Of a DNA stretch of 64,000 bases, positions 25,651 through 34,217 are shown one piece after another. The notes below the pieces were generated by a model. The model was not told where the DNA came from and made no database searches. It worked only from the letters and a program-made list of their open reading frames with translations. Source of the DNA: Niabella sp. (GTDB taxonomy: Bacteria; Bacteroidota; Bacteroidia; Chitinophagales; Chitinophagaceae); contig JAGIAQ010000003.1 in assembly GCA_017744795.1 (NCBI GenBank), positions 33,335 through 97,334 of the forward strand. The letters run 5' to 3'. The position numbers were made by a program, and so were the translations under genes. The stretch's first letter is position 1, and every line of letters begins with the position of its first letter.

Positions 25651-25875
25651 ATGAAACAACCCAGCAACAGTTTGCGCATGCTCGCAGTCATTGTCTTTCT
25701 GGCCATCTTCTTTACGTCCTGTTTGCCTCCCCGCCACCGGCCGCGCCGGCCCAGAAGACCTTTTACCCAAATACAGGTACCGCAACAGCGGGAGAATAGC
25801 TTTCAGGCATTTGTTATTTTGGATGACAGGAAAAGCCACAGAAGCACAGAAAACACTGATTTTTCGGGATATTGA
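25651..25875 (+). CDS. Small putative lipoprotein
   Basis: 74 codons. MKQPSNSLRMLAVIVFLAIF followed by FTSC makes a lipoprotein signal peptide with lipobox Cys at residue 24. A very basic, proline-rich stretch follows (PPRHRPRRPRRP). The last 15 or so residues overlap a dispersed repeat (25835-25860), so the original 3' end may have been replaced. No family is recognised. An overlapping frame (25691-25921) has no signal peptide and is considered a shadow. Confidence 0.5.
   Translation: MKQPSNSLRMLAVIVFLAIFFTSCLPPRHRPRRPRRPFTQIQVPQQRENSFQAFVILDDRKSHRSTENTDFSGY
25835..25860 (+). repeat. Dispersed repeat GCCACAGAAGCACAG..., copy 1
   Basis: GCCACAGAAGCACAGAAAAC continuing to CTGAT is nearly the same as 38797-38823 (GCCGCAGAAGCACTAAAAAA then CGCTGAT). 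It overlaps the end of the small lipoprotein gene. Confidence 0.5.
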
Positions 25876-26110
25876 TGCGCTTTCCCGCAAGTTGGTTAGT
25901 CGTTTCACGGCTCACGTTTGAACACGGCCCGGCGATCATTTTCCTAATAGGGATATACCTACGGCACACCAAATAACCTAGAGCCACTACCGGCCTGCCA
26001 ATGGGCTGTTCCGATGGAACAAAACAAACGAAGCGGTAAGCCTTTGGCGATCAAAAACAAAATCTTTCCGTCTTCCCGCATTCCCGGCTAATGACTAGCA
26101 CGCGGCGGTA
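25876..26110. other. Gene-free spacer before the efflux operon terminator
   Basis: No convincing gene. GATATACCTACGGCACACC (25953-25971) loosely resembles the small palindromic repeats elsewhere in the window. Nothing else stands out. Confidence 0.4.
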
Positions 26111-26145
26111 CAAAATAAAGAATGGCGGCACTGGGCCACCATTCT
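26111..26145 (-). terminator. Rho-independent terminator of the efflux operon
   Basis: On the minus strand AGAATGGTGGC-CCAGT-GCCGCCATTCT forms an 11-bp stem (one G-U pair), followed by TTATTTTG. It lies about 95 nt after the RND transporter stop. Confidence 0.75.
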
Positions 26146-26240
26146 GGTTATTCTAAGGTTAATGGTTGCTACCGAAAGCAATCTGTTTATGAGAATTTAT
26201 TCATGATCCCCTTCAAAGGCTTTAGATGAGCCTGATTCGA

Positions 26241-29200
26241 TTATCTCTTAGATCTCCGTTTTCTAATCCACTTGAAAAAGCCTCCTATATAGTAGATAAA
26301 CAATAATATGAGAAAGGGTATCACTAATACAGCCGCAACCTGCATCATCTTTTTGTTAAAGCCATAAAATTTCTGAAGTGGCTTTAACATGGTAGTTATG
26401 GTGGCCAAATAGGCGAAAATCAATGTAAACGGAGGGATCCCCAGAAAAGAAATCCACTTCCCTCCATATTGTTTCCGCATCGGGCGTTTCAGTCGCTCTG
26501 CGATCAGGTACATGCTCGGCACCATCACCAGGGTCATGAAGAACGCAAAGGCCAAACCAAAGATGATCGTCCAGGACAGCGGCTTCCAGAACATCACATT
26601 ATCGCCTCCAAAGAAGATCTTCGGATTCAGTTCAGAGAACATGGTTACAAAGTTGATATTAAACCCTACTGCCAAAGGGATCAGTGCCATAATGGCCGCC
26701 ATAGCCGTTAACAATACCGGGATGATCCGCGTTTTACCCGCCTGTATCACGGCTTCCCGGGTTCTTAATCCGCGGGCCCGCAATTCATCGGCAAATTCAA
26801 TTACGAGGATCCCGTTCTTGATCACGATACCGGCCAATCCGAGGATACCTACACCCGTCATTACCACTGAAACCGCCATTCCGGTGAACGTAAAGCCCAA
26901 CAACACCCCAATGATGCTAAATATGATCTCAGTAAGGATGATGACCGATTTGCTCATGGAGTTAAACTGGGCCACAAGGATCAATAAGATCAGCCCCAGG
27001 GCGATCAGCAAGGCATTCCCAAGGAAAGCACCTGTTTCTGCCTGTTGCGCGCCTTCACCGGTTTGTTTGATGGTTACATCTTCCCCTGTTGGGTGAAAAT
27101 TATCGATAGCCGATTTAATCTGCGCATTTACGGCTGTAGGCGTGTATCCTTCCGATTCCAGAACGTTACTGCGCAGGGTGATCATCCGTTTCTGGTTCTT
27201 ACGCTGTACACTTCCCAGGGTGTTGGTATAATCCACATCCACCACAGAACTGATCGGAACGCTTTTTACCTTACCTGTGGCCATATCGCGGAACACTACG
27301 TTCATGTTCAACAGGTCCGTCAGGTTCTTTCTTTGCAGCTCTGTATTACGCACATAGATCTTATATTCATCCTTCCCGTTCTTTATTTTGCTGGCCTCAT
27401 TTCCAAACAATGCGGTCCGTATCTGCATCCCGATCTGATAAGAGGAAACGCCCTCGCTCAAAGCCCGTTCGCGGTTCACTTTCAGCGTCACTTCCGGACT
27501 GGTGAGGTCCACATCCATTTTCAATTCTTCTACCCCGGGTATTTGCAAACTATCCAGGTAGTTTTTCAGATTTACCGCCGTGGGGATCAGGTTATCGAAT
27601 TGCTCGCTGGCCACTTCAATATTGATCGGCGGGTCGGTAGGCGGACCATTCTTTTCCTGTTCCACCGATATTTCTGCACCGGGAATATTTTTTATTGCCT
27701 GGCGCACTTTTGTCAGGTATTGTGCCGTACCCACCCCATGCCGTTTTTCAAACTCCACAAACGATACCTGTATACGACCGAGGTTGCTGCGCGTGCTGCG
27801 GTCACCACTGTTGGGATCAGCAGCTCCAACGGCCACGTTGGCAATAACACTTTCCACCACCGGGTTCTTTTTGCCTTTTAACGGATCCTGATCCAGCGCC
27901 TGATTTACTTTGGTTTCCAGGGTGCGGGTAACTGAATCCGTATATTTTACATCGGTTCCACTAGGCAATTTCAGGTACACATAAATAAAATTGGGATCCG
28001 AGGATGGGAAGAAGACGACTTTGGTTCTTCCAGCGCCTGCCGAGGCTCCAAAGAGCATTAAGGAAAAGATCAGCAATCCGAAGGCGCTCAATAAAAGCCA
28101 CACCGGCCGCCAGCCTTTCAAGGCCCAGCGCAGCAGGGTTTCATAGTGACCCATGATCCAGGGCAGGGCCCGGTTCTGGAAATTATGGATCCAGTCCTCA
28201 ATAAAATAGGTGTATAAAACAGTAAGCAACGCCAAAAACAAGGTAAGGTTCCCTAAAAAGAAGGCCGTGCTTCCTTTTTGAAAAAATGCTAATCCGATCA
28301 AATCAAAGAAAATACCGATGATCACCATGATCACAAAGGGGCGGGAACGGAATACATCCGATTTCTTTTTGTGTTCCGGATTGTCTGCATGATTCATAAA
28401 ATCTACCGCAAACACCGGGTTCATTAAAAACGCAACGATCAGGGATGCCGCTAATGTGAAGATCAACATCAACGGCAGGTAGATCATAAACTTACCAATG
28501 ATCCCCGGCCAGAATAATAGCGGAAAGAAGGGCGCCAATGTGGTTAAGGTACCGGCCAATACCGGAACAAATACTTCACCCGCTGCCGCCATAGCCGAAC
28601 GCTGTGCATTGAGTTTCCCCTTTGCCTCTGTAAAGATGCGGTGGGTGTTCTCAATTACCACGATGGCGTCATCCACAATGATCCCCAGGCCGAACAATAA
28701 GGCGAATAGCACCATAAAATTCAGCGTGATATGGCCCCCGATAAACAATTCGCCCAGGGGAAGGAATACAAAAGCCACGAACATACTCAGCGGTACACTC
28801 AATGCCACAAAGAAGGCATTGGTTACACCCATAAAGAACATCAGGATGATTAATACCAGTACAAAACCGATAACGATGGAGTTCACCAGGTCATTAAAAG
28901 AGGTCTTTGTGGTAATACTCTGGTCTCCGGTAACCGTTACATTCAAATTTTGTGGGAACACGGTCTTTTTCATATCCTCGCTGATGGCCTTAACGGCATC
29001 AACGGTTTCAATGAGGTTCTCCCCGCTTCGCTTGATGATATTTAAGGTCAACACCGTTTTACCATCCAGCCGCGCGTAACTGTCTGTTTCTTTAATGGTA
29101 TCAATAATGGTGGCAATATTTTTCAGGTATATAGGATTGCCGGTATTGTTGCGAACAATCACCTGAGAGATATCGCCTGCGGTTTTAAACTGGCCTTTCA

Positions 29201-29930
29201 GCTGCAGATTGCGGCGCATATTCCCAACCTCCAGCAAACCGCCGGAAATATCATTATTCTCCGCTTTTACCGCATTGGAAATATCGTCAAAAGTGACACC
29301 GGCGGCCTGCATTTTTGCATTATCAACATTGATCTGGAATTCCCGCTCGGGCGCACCCACCAGGTCTACCCTTGTGATCTGTGACAATTCCTCGATGCGA
29401 TCCTTCATTTTGTCGGCATATTCCTTCAACCGGATCTTATCGATATCCCCGCTGAGGTTTACATACATGATCGGCATTTCGGACATGCTCACTTCCAACG
29501 CTGTTGGCTCCTGGGTAAGGTCCGTAGGCAGATCCTGCTTTGCTTTATCGATGGCATCTTTTACTTTTTGAACGGCCACATCTACTTTTTCATCGGAACC
29601 AAATTCCACCAGGATCATGGAATAGTCCTGAAAAGAGCTGCTCGTGATTTTGGAAACCTTTATACCCGTCATCCCCTTCAATTGTTTTTCGATGGGCTGG
29701 GTAACCAGGTTCTCAATATCTTTTGGGGAATTCCCTACGTAGATGGTGGATATATAAACATTCGGTATTACAATATCGGGAAAGCTTTCCTTTGGTGTGG
29801 TCACAAATTTATACACGCCAAACAGGGAAACCATCAGGATCATCAGGTACACCGTGGTACGGTTCTTTACCGCCCAGCTGGTAAGGAAGAACTCCTTGAA
29901 CTTTCCTGTAAAATTTTCTAAAGCACTCAT
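26241..29930 (-). CDS. RND efflux transporter, inner-membrane permease
   Basis: 1229 residues of the HAE1/AcrB superfamily. Order: TM1 (TVYLMILMVSLFGVYKFV), first periplasmic porter domain, a TM block with the proton-relay aspartates in GIIVDDAIVVIENTHR, second porter domain (VKYTDSVTRTLETKVN onward), and a second TM block (ILGLAGIVIKNGILVIEFADEL). It is longer than AcrB (about 1050) because of extra hydrophobic segments after the first TM block (PFVIMVIIGIFFDLIGLAFF) and at the C-terminus, as often seen in Bacteroidota. It exports unknown compounds with the adaptor and TolC encoded just upstream. Confidence 0.95.
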   Translation of the reverse strand: MSALENFTGKFKEFFLTSWAVKNRTTVYLMILMVSLFGVYKFVTTPKESFPDIVIPNVYISTIYVGNSPKDIENLVTQPIEKQLKGMTGIKVSKITSSSFQDYSMILVEFGSDEKVDVAVQKVKDAIDKAKQDLPTDLTQEPTALEVSMSEMPIMYVNLSGDIDKIRLKEYADKMKDRIEELSQITRVDLVGAPEREFQINVDNAKMQAAGVTFDDISNAVKAENNDISGGLLEVGNMRRNLQLKGQFKTAGDISQVIVRNNTGNPIYLKNIATIIDTIKETDSYARLDGKTVLTLNIIKRSGENLIETVDAVKAISEDMKKTVFPQNLNVTVTGDQSITTKTSFNDLVNSIVIGFVLVLIILMFFMGVTNAFFVALSVPLSMFVAFVFLPLGELFIGGHITLNFMVLFALLFGLGIIVDDAIVVIENTHRIFTEAKGKLNAQRSAMAAAGEVFVPVLAGTLTTLAPFFPLLFWPGIIGKFMIYLPLMLIFTLAASLIVAFLMNPVFAVDFMNHADNPEHKKKSDVFRSRPFVIMVIIGIFFDLIGLAFFQKGSTAFFLGNLTLFLALLTVLYTYFIEDWIHNFQNRALPWIMGHYETLLRWALKGWRPVWLLLSAFGLLIFSLMLFGASAGAGRTKVVFFPSSDPNFIYVYLKLPSGTDVKYTDSVTRTLETKVNQALDQDPLKGKKNPVVESVIANVAVGAADPNSGDRSTRSNLGRIQVSFVEFEKRHGVGTAQYLTKVRQAIKNIPGAEISVEQEKNGPPTDPPINIEVASEQFDNLIPTAVNLKNYLDSLQIPGVEELKMDVDLTSPEVTLKVNRERALSEGVSSYQIGMQIRTALFGNEASKIKNGKDEYKIYVRNTELQRKNLTDLLNMNVVFRDMATGKVKSVPISSVVDVDYTNTLGSVQRKNQKRMITLRSNVLESEGYTPTAVNAQIKSAIDNFHPTGEDVTIKQTGEGAQQAETGAFLGNALLIALGLILLILVAQFNSMSKSVIILTEIIFSIIGVLLGFTFTGMAVSVVMTGVGILGLAGIVIKNGILVIEFADELRARGLRTREAVIQAGKTRIIPVLLTAMAAIMALIPLAVGFNINFVTMFSELNPKIFFGGDNVMFWKPLSWTIIFGLAFAFFMTLVMVPSMYLIAERLKRPMRKQYGGKWISFLGIPPFTLIFAYLATITTMLKPLQKFYGFNKKMMQVAAVLVIPFLILLFIYYIGGFFKWIRKRRSKR

Positions 29931-29975
29931 AAAGTTATTTTATTTGCCAGGCACTCGCGCGCCGCTTATTGAAAT

Positions 29976-31181
29976 TTAGTTTGAAGCCTGGGTAGTCACC
30001 ACCTGCCCTTCATGCAGGCTTTGGAACCCTTCAGTTATTAACTGATCTCCATTCGCCAGTCCGGATTTAATTTCCAGCTGATCGCGGTACAACTCTCCAA
30101 CAACTACCCACTTTTTTCGTGCCACAAGGCTATTGCCCTCTTTGACTGCCACCAAAACAAATTTGCCTTCGTTATCGGTTTGAAGTGTATTTACAGGAAC
30201 GGTAATGGCACTGGAAGTGGCATAATCCCGTATTTGTACTTTAGCCAACTGATTGGCGCGTATGGCGGGATCCTGTGGTACGGTTGCCTCTACATAAAAA
30301 GAACGCGTGGTAGGATCAATCAATTTACCTATAACACTTGCCTTACCTGAAAATTCTTTATTATTCGCATCAGGCAGGGTGATCTTTAAAGGTGTGCCCA
30401 GTTTTACGCGATCGATATAGGTTTCCGGAACATTAACAACCAGTTTTAAAACACCCGTGTTTACAATTGAGATCTGGGGAACGGTTCCGGCCATGCCGGC
30501 AAAGGTCTCGCCCACCCGTACATTCACCTGATCAATTGTACCGCTGATATCAGCCGTTACATTTGTAAAGCTCAACGCTTCTTTTGCCTGCTGTATTTGT
30601 GCTTCCGCTGCACGCAGCTGGCTGGTAAGGGCGTCCACATTTGTTTTGCCCTGTATTACCTGCAATTCGGTTCCGATATTGTTTGCCCAAAGATTCTTCT
30701 GCCGTTCGTAAGTGGTTTGGGCCAGTTTCAATTGTGCCTTTATTTGCCCCGTTTGTTGCTCAGCCGCAATCACCTGCTGCCGCTGTACCGCATCATCCAG
30801 TTTAGCCAGCCGTTGTCCTTTGCTAACGCGATCTCCTTGCTTTACATAAAGCGCCCTTACTACGCCCGGCTGTCCTTTGGGGGCCACGTAGCCGCTGTTC
30901 TTTGCGTCAATTTTTCCTTGCAGATCAATATAATGATCAAAATTACCACTGCCAATAGTTGCTACGGATATGAATTTTGCTTTAACAGCCGAAGGCTCCA
31001 GCTTTTCCAGGTCTGCTTCCAGCTTAGCTAATTCGTCGTTCGTTTTTTTCTGCTCTCCTTTCAGCTTTTCGATCTTTGCCTTCAGGTCGCCCACTTTTCC
31101 TTTTTCTTTTCCACCTCCACAGGCATACAATCCAATGGCAAGAACGGTGATCATTAAGGTGTTTGTTAAAATGCTTCGCAT
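29976..31181 (-). CDS. RND efflux periplasmic adaptor (membrane fusion protein)
   Basis: 401 residues. The lipoprotein signal ends in GLYAC (Cys21). A charged coiled coil (about 30-65, KAKIEKLKGEQKKTNDELAKLE) is unusual before the lipoyl part (GYVAPKGQPGVVRALYVKQGDRVSKGQ). A helical hairpin, second lipoyl half (DISGTIDQVNVRVGETF) and beta-barrel (LGTPLKITLPD) follow. It links the RND permease to TolC. Gaps of 45 nt to the permease and 27 nt from TolC indicate one operon. Confidence 0.93.
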   Translation of the reverse strand: MRSILTNTLMITVLAIGLYACGGGKEKGKVGDLKAKIEKLKGEQKKTNDELAKLEADLEKLEPSAVKAKFISVATIGSGNFDHYIDLQGKIDAKNSGYVAPKGQPGVVRALYVKQGDRVSKGQRLAKLDDAVQRQQVIAAEQQTGQIKAQLKLAQTTYERQKNLWANNIGTELQVIQGKTNVDALTSQLRAAEAQIQQAKEALSFTNVTADISGTIDQVNVRVGETFAGMAGTVPQISIVNTGVLKLVVNVPETYIDRVKLGTPLKITLPDANNKEFSGKASVIGKLIDPTTRSFYVEATVPQDPAIRANQLAKVQIRDYATSSAITVPVNTLQTDNEGKFVLVAVKEGNSLVARKKWVVVGELYRDQLEIKSGLANGDQLITEGFQSLHEGQVVTTQASN

Positions 31182-31208
31182 AAAATAGAGTATTAAATAG
31201 TTTGGATG

Positions 31209-32615
31209 TTAAAATTTGCCTATCGCTTTAAGGTAATCTACCTTGGCTGCCACTGCACTGTATAAGGCGCTATAGTAATTGGTTTGAGCTGACTGCAACT
31301 GTACCCGCGCATTGTCTATTTCCAATTGGCTGCCGGTACCCACTTCATATTTTTTCTTGGTTTGGCTGTAGACACTTTCAGCCAATCGCATATTCTGTTT
31401 CTGGTAGTCCATGTCCTTTAATGCAGATTTAAACGTATTCAATGCCGAATCACGCTGCATATCAATATTGATCTTCATGGCCTCGACCATGTTCTGCGTT
31501 TGCTGCAATTTTATTTTTGCCTGGGCTATTCTTGCATTTGTGGCAAACCCCGTAAAAATCGGGATATGTAAATTCAGCGCAATAGAGCTCGCTGTAAACC
31601 ATTGGCCATTAATTGTTTTCCCCAATGAATTTTCCATTGCCATCTTTGAATAATTTCCGTTTAAAGACAAGGTTGGTATTTTACTGAACTTGTAACGTTG
31701 TACGTCATACTCATTCAGTTTCATACCGAGTTCGGCTGTTTGATAATCACGTCTCTGATTATAATCGAAAGCAGTTACTTCAAGAATGCCCTCTTTTAAA
31801 TTTTCATCCGTTAACGTATCCGTGAGCACCATTTGTTCCCGTATGGGCATCCCCATCAGCAACTTTAAACCGAGGTATCCATTATTAACAGCATTCAGAA
31901 TCTGGGTTTTTTGAGAATGTAGGTTGGCCAGCTGTACATCAAGTTTATCGATATCCAGTTTTTCAGCAAACCCGTTATCGTACATGATCTTGGTATCATG
32001 CCGGTTTTTTTCGACCAGGGCTATATTTGAATCAAGCAATGCGGTCTGTGTTTTGCTTACGATCAGTTGATAATAGATCTTTGCAATATTCTGGCGAATT
32101 TGTTCGGCCGTAACTTCCGCGCTTTTTTCTCTATATTCAATTAATGTTTTTCTTGCCTTCAGGCCGGTAAAAACCTGCCCGTCAAATAATATCTGGCTTA
32201 ATGACACCCCTCCGTTTGAAGTCCATTTAGTACCAAACTGGGCATCGATAAATCCATAGTCTCCATTAGCCGGCGGGGATATAGGCTTCCCACTCCCATC
32301 TCTTACATCCAATTGCTGCAAAACATTTATGATGGCCGGAGCAAAGAAATTGGGAAATCGCTGAACCGCAACATTCGGATTAAATGTAACGTTTCCATTT
32401 GCATTTATCTGCGGATAAGCGCTTCCCGTTACCTCCCGGTTTACCTGCTCCTGCAGCTGAATATCCAGCAGGGCATTTTTCACCTGTACGTTGTTCTTCT
32501 GGCCATATTCCAGTGCCTGTTGTAAACTAAAATAATGACTGCTATCCTGGGCGTTTGCATGGTATAGTGCAAACAGTCCGGCAGCCGCTAATACTATCAA
32601 CCTAATCTTTTGCAT
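31209..32615 (-). CDS. TolC-family outer membrane efflux protein
   Basis: 468 residues with signal peptide MQKIRLIVLAAAGLFALYHA. Two repeated halves of long alpha-helices follow: LQQALEYGQKNNVQVKNALL begins the first, and YKFSKIPTLSLNGNYSKM marks the second. It ends with the typical YEVGTGSQLEIDNARVQLQ segment. It forms the outer-membrane channel of the pump. Its start overlaps the tetR stop by 14 nt, so expression is probably coupled to the regulator. Confidence 0.93.
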   Translation of the reverse strand: MQKIRLIVLAAAGLFALYHANAQDSSHYFSLQQALEYGQKNNVQVKNALLDIQLQEQVNREVTGSAYPQINANGNVTFNPNVAVQRFPNFFAPAIINVLQQLDVRDGSGKPISPPANGDYGFIDAQFGTKWTSNGGVSLSQILFDGQVFTGLKARKTLIEYREKSAEVTAEQIRQNIAKIYYQLIVSKTQTALLDSNIALVEKNRHDTKIMYDNGFAEKLDIDKLDVQLANLHSQKTQILNAVNNGYLGLKLLMGMPIREQMVLTDTLTDENLKEGILEVTAFDYNQRRDYQTAELGMKLNEYDVQRYKFSKIPTLSLNGNYSKMAMENSLGKTINGQWFTASSIALNLHIPIFTGFATNARIAQAKIKLQQTQNMVEAMKINIDMQRDSALNTFKSALKDMDYQKQNMRLAESVYSQTKKKYEVGTGSQLEIDNARVQLQSAQTNYYSALYSAVAAKVDYLKAIGKF

Positions 32616-33246
32616 CTGAACTGTTTTTTGGTTTACGATTTTTATATTTTTCTATTAACTTTTGTCCTTTGGCAGAAGCCATTCCGTGCAAAAAGAAATA
32701 AAACAACTCCCGCTGCACCTCAAAAAGACCACTGGGCACTTTGTTATAAAAATCCGGGAGAAAAGGGATGATAATACTTTCCACCCTAAAGCGCGCCATG
32801 ACTTCAATATTCAGGTCCTCCCGGTACAACCCCTCGGCAATTCCCCGTTTCATGTTGTTGACGATGATCTGGTAAATGAACTCTCCCTTATAACTTATAA
32901 ATTTTTTATAGGCTGCGGCATGGTACTTCTTAAGATCGTTCATCAACACCGGGTTCATGTTCCGGAAAAGCTGTGAGGTTTGATCGATCGCCAGAAATCC
33001 TTCATGAATCGCATTGTCGGCAATGGTTATCACCGATTCGCACTCCCTGCAATTATTGAGCAGCACATTCTCAATCGCATCGCTCACCAGATCATCCTTG
33101 TCTGTATAATACTGGTAGATCGTTTTTTTGCTGCTGCCTACCGCCGCAGCAATATCATCCATGCTTACACTGCGGGTGCCGTATTGAAAAAACAGCTGGA
33201 GGGCCTGCTCCCGTATCCGCAATTTATGTTCGTTTATTTCTTCCAT
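32602..33246 (-). CDS. TetR-family transcriptional regulator
   Basis: 214 residues. The N-terminal helix-turn-helix lies at about 10-55 (RIREQALQLFFQYGTRSVSM, IAAAVGSSKKTIYQYYTDKDDLV); the C-terminal ligand-binding domain is all-helical. It is the first gene of the efflux operon and probably represses it. A perfect 9-bp inverted repeat covers the promoter just upstream. The effector is unknown. Confidence 0.93.
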   Translation of the reverse strand: MEEINEHKLRIREQALQLFFQYGTRSVSMDDIAAAVGSSKKTIYQYYTDKDDLVSDAIENVLLNNCRECESVITIADNAIHEGFLAIDQTSQLFRNMNPVLMNDLKKYHAAAYKKFISYKGEFIYQIIVNNMKRGIAEGLYREDLNIEVMARFRVESIIIPFLPDFYNKVPSGLFEVQRELFYFFLHGMASAKGQKLIEKYKNRKPKNSSDAKD

Positions 33247-33254
33247 TTGCGGTG

Positions 33255-33291
33255 CGAAACTATGGAAACTTTAAGAACACTCAAAGTTTCC
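33255..33291 (-). promoter_or_regulatory. tetR promoter with overlapping operator-like inverted repeat
   Basis: GGAAACTTT (33264-33272) and AAAGTTTCC (33283-33291) are exact complements separated by 10 nt. On the minus strand TTTG (33282-33285), a 19-nt spacer and TAGTTTCG (33255-33262, one mismatch to TAnnTTTG) form a promoter, and the inverted repeat spans the -33 element and most of the spacer. A third GAAACT half-site lies in the -7 element. This fits autorepression by the TetR protein. Confidence 0.65.
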
Positions 33292-33446
33292 TGAGTGGAA
33301 TTTTTCAAAAAACTTAACCGAAGTTATCCACCCCCCTCCCCTTCTTCCGCGTGTATACCGGTGAACAGCATTATTTTACCGGTGAACGCCGGGTATTTAC
33401 TTTTTTATGTATTTTTTGCAGAGATGGGGTATAAAGCTCACTGATC

Positions 33447-33550
33447 CCACGCAAAGGCGCAAAGGATCTCACGCAGCGACACAAAGGAGCAGCGACGCGG
33501 CGGATAACTTTCAAAAATCTGTGCAAATCTGGGAAATCCGTGAGAGACAA
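33447..33550. repeat. Low-complexity dispersed repeat (ACGCAAAGGCGCAAAGG type)
   Basis: CACGCAAAGGCGCAAAGG, CACGCAGCGACACAAAGG and CAAAAATCTGTGCAAATCTG are variants of one short motif strung together. They fill much of the 354-nt space between tetR and the DUF502 gene, where no other gene is seen. Related CTGCGG/GCGGGA sequences occur at 38906-38997. Confidence 0.45.
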
Positions 33551-33600
33551 AGCATCTGAAAATCCGGTTTGCGGGTAAAACCATTTATTTTTGTTCCACT

Positions 33601-34203
33601 ATGGCATCAATTGAAAACAGCGGCAACGACGGTTTTGTAAAAAAGCTTTTCCGCTATTTTATACAGGGGCTTATTATACTTGCGCCCATCGCCCTTACCA
33701 TTTATATCCTGTACCTGTTTTTTAACTGGGTGGATAATTTCCTGCGTCCTTTTATCGGCATTCCCGGTCTGGGCTTTGTTATCATTATCGCTTTTATATT
33801 TTTTATCGGGTGGATCAGTAGTTCCATCATCATGGAAGCGGTGCTTAATTTCCTGGATCACTGGCTGGAACGTACGCCCGGTATTAAGATCCTCTACACC
33901 TCCGCTAAAGATTTTTTCCGGGCCTTTGCCGGCGACAAAAAAAAATTCACCCAGCCGGTACTGGCTAATATTTTCGGAAGCGATGTATGGGTACTGGGTT
34001 TTGTTACCGATGAAGCAATGGAGAAGTTCCACTTAGATGACGATATGATTGGCGTTTACGTACCTCATTCTTATGCCTTTTCGGGCCAGTTATATATTTT
34101 GCCCCGGGTCAAAGTAAAAATCATTGACGGCATCAGCGCCGGCGACGCCATGAAATATACGGTCACCGGCGGTGTTGTAGAAATGGAGGCAAAGAAATCA
34201 TAA
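33601..34203 (+). CDS. DUF502 family membrane protein
   Basis: 200 residues with two hydrophobic segments (about 16-41 and 50-75) and the conserved pattern FNWVDNFLRPFIGIPGLGF, ERTPGIKILYTSAKDFF and VYVPHSYAFSGQLYILPR. This is the DUF502 family of inner-membrane proteins found in bacteria and plants, with no established enzymatic role. TATTTTTG at 33586-33593 matches the -7 consensus only 7 nt before the ATG. The gene is 14 nt upstream of the DUF1015 gene and probably co-transcribed with it. Confidence 0.88.
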   Translation: MASIENSGNDGFVKKLFRYFIQGLIILAPIALTIYILYLFFNWVDNFLRPFIGIPGLGFVIIIAFIFFIGWISSSIIMEAVLNFLDHWLERTPGIKILYTSAKDFFRAFAGDKKKFTQPVLANIFGSDVWVLGFVTDEAMEKFHLDDDMIGVYVPHSYAFSGQLYILPRVKVKIIDGISAGDAMKYTVTGGVVEMEAKKS

Positions 34204-34217
34204 ACAGCTATTGAATT

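Noticed and set aside
25691..25921. 76-codon ORF overlapping the small lipoprotein
   Set aside because: It lacks a signal or motif, whereas the overlapping frame has a clear lipobox.
27045..27881. 278-codon plus-strand ORF
   Set aside because: It lies antisense within the RND permease and has no recognisable features.
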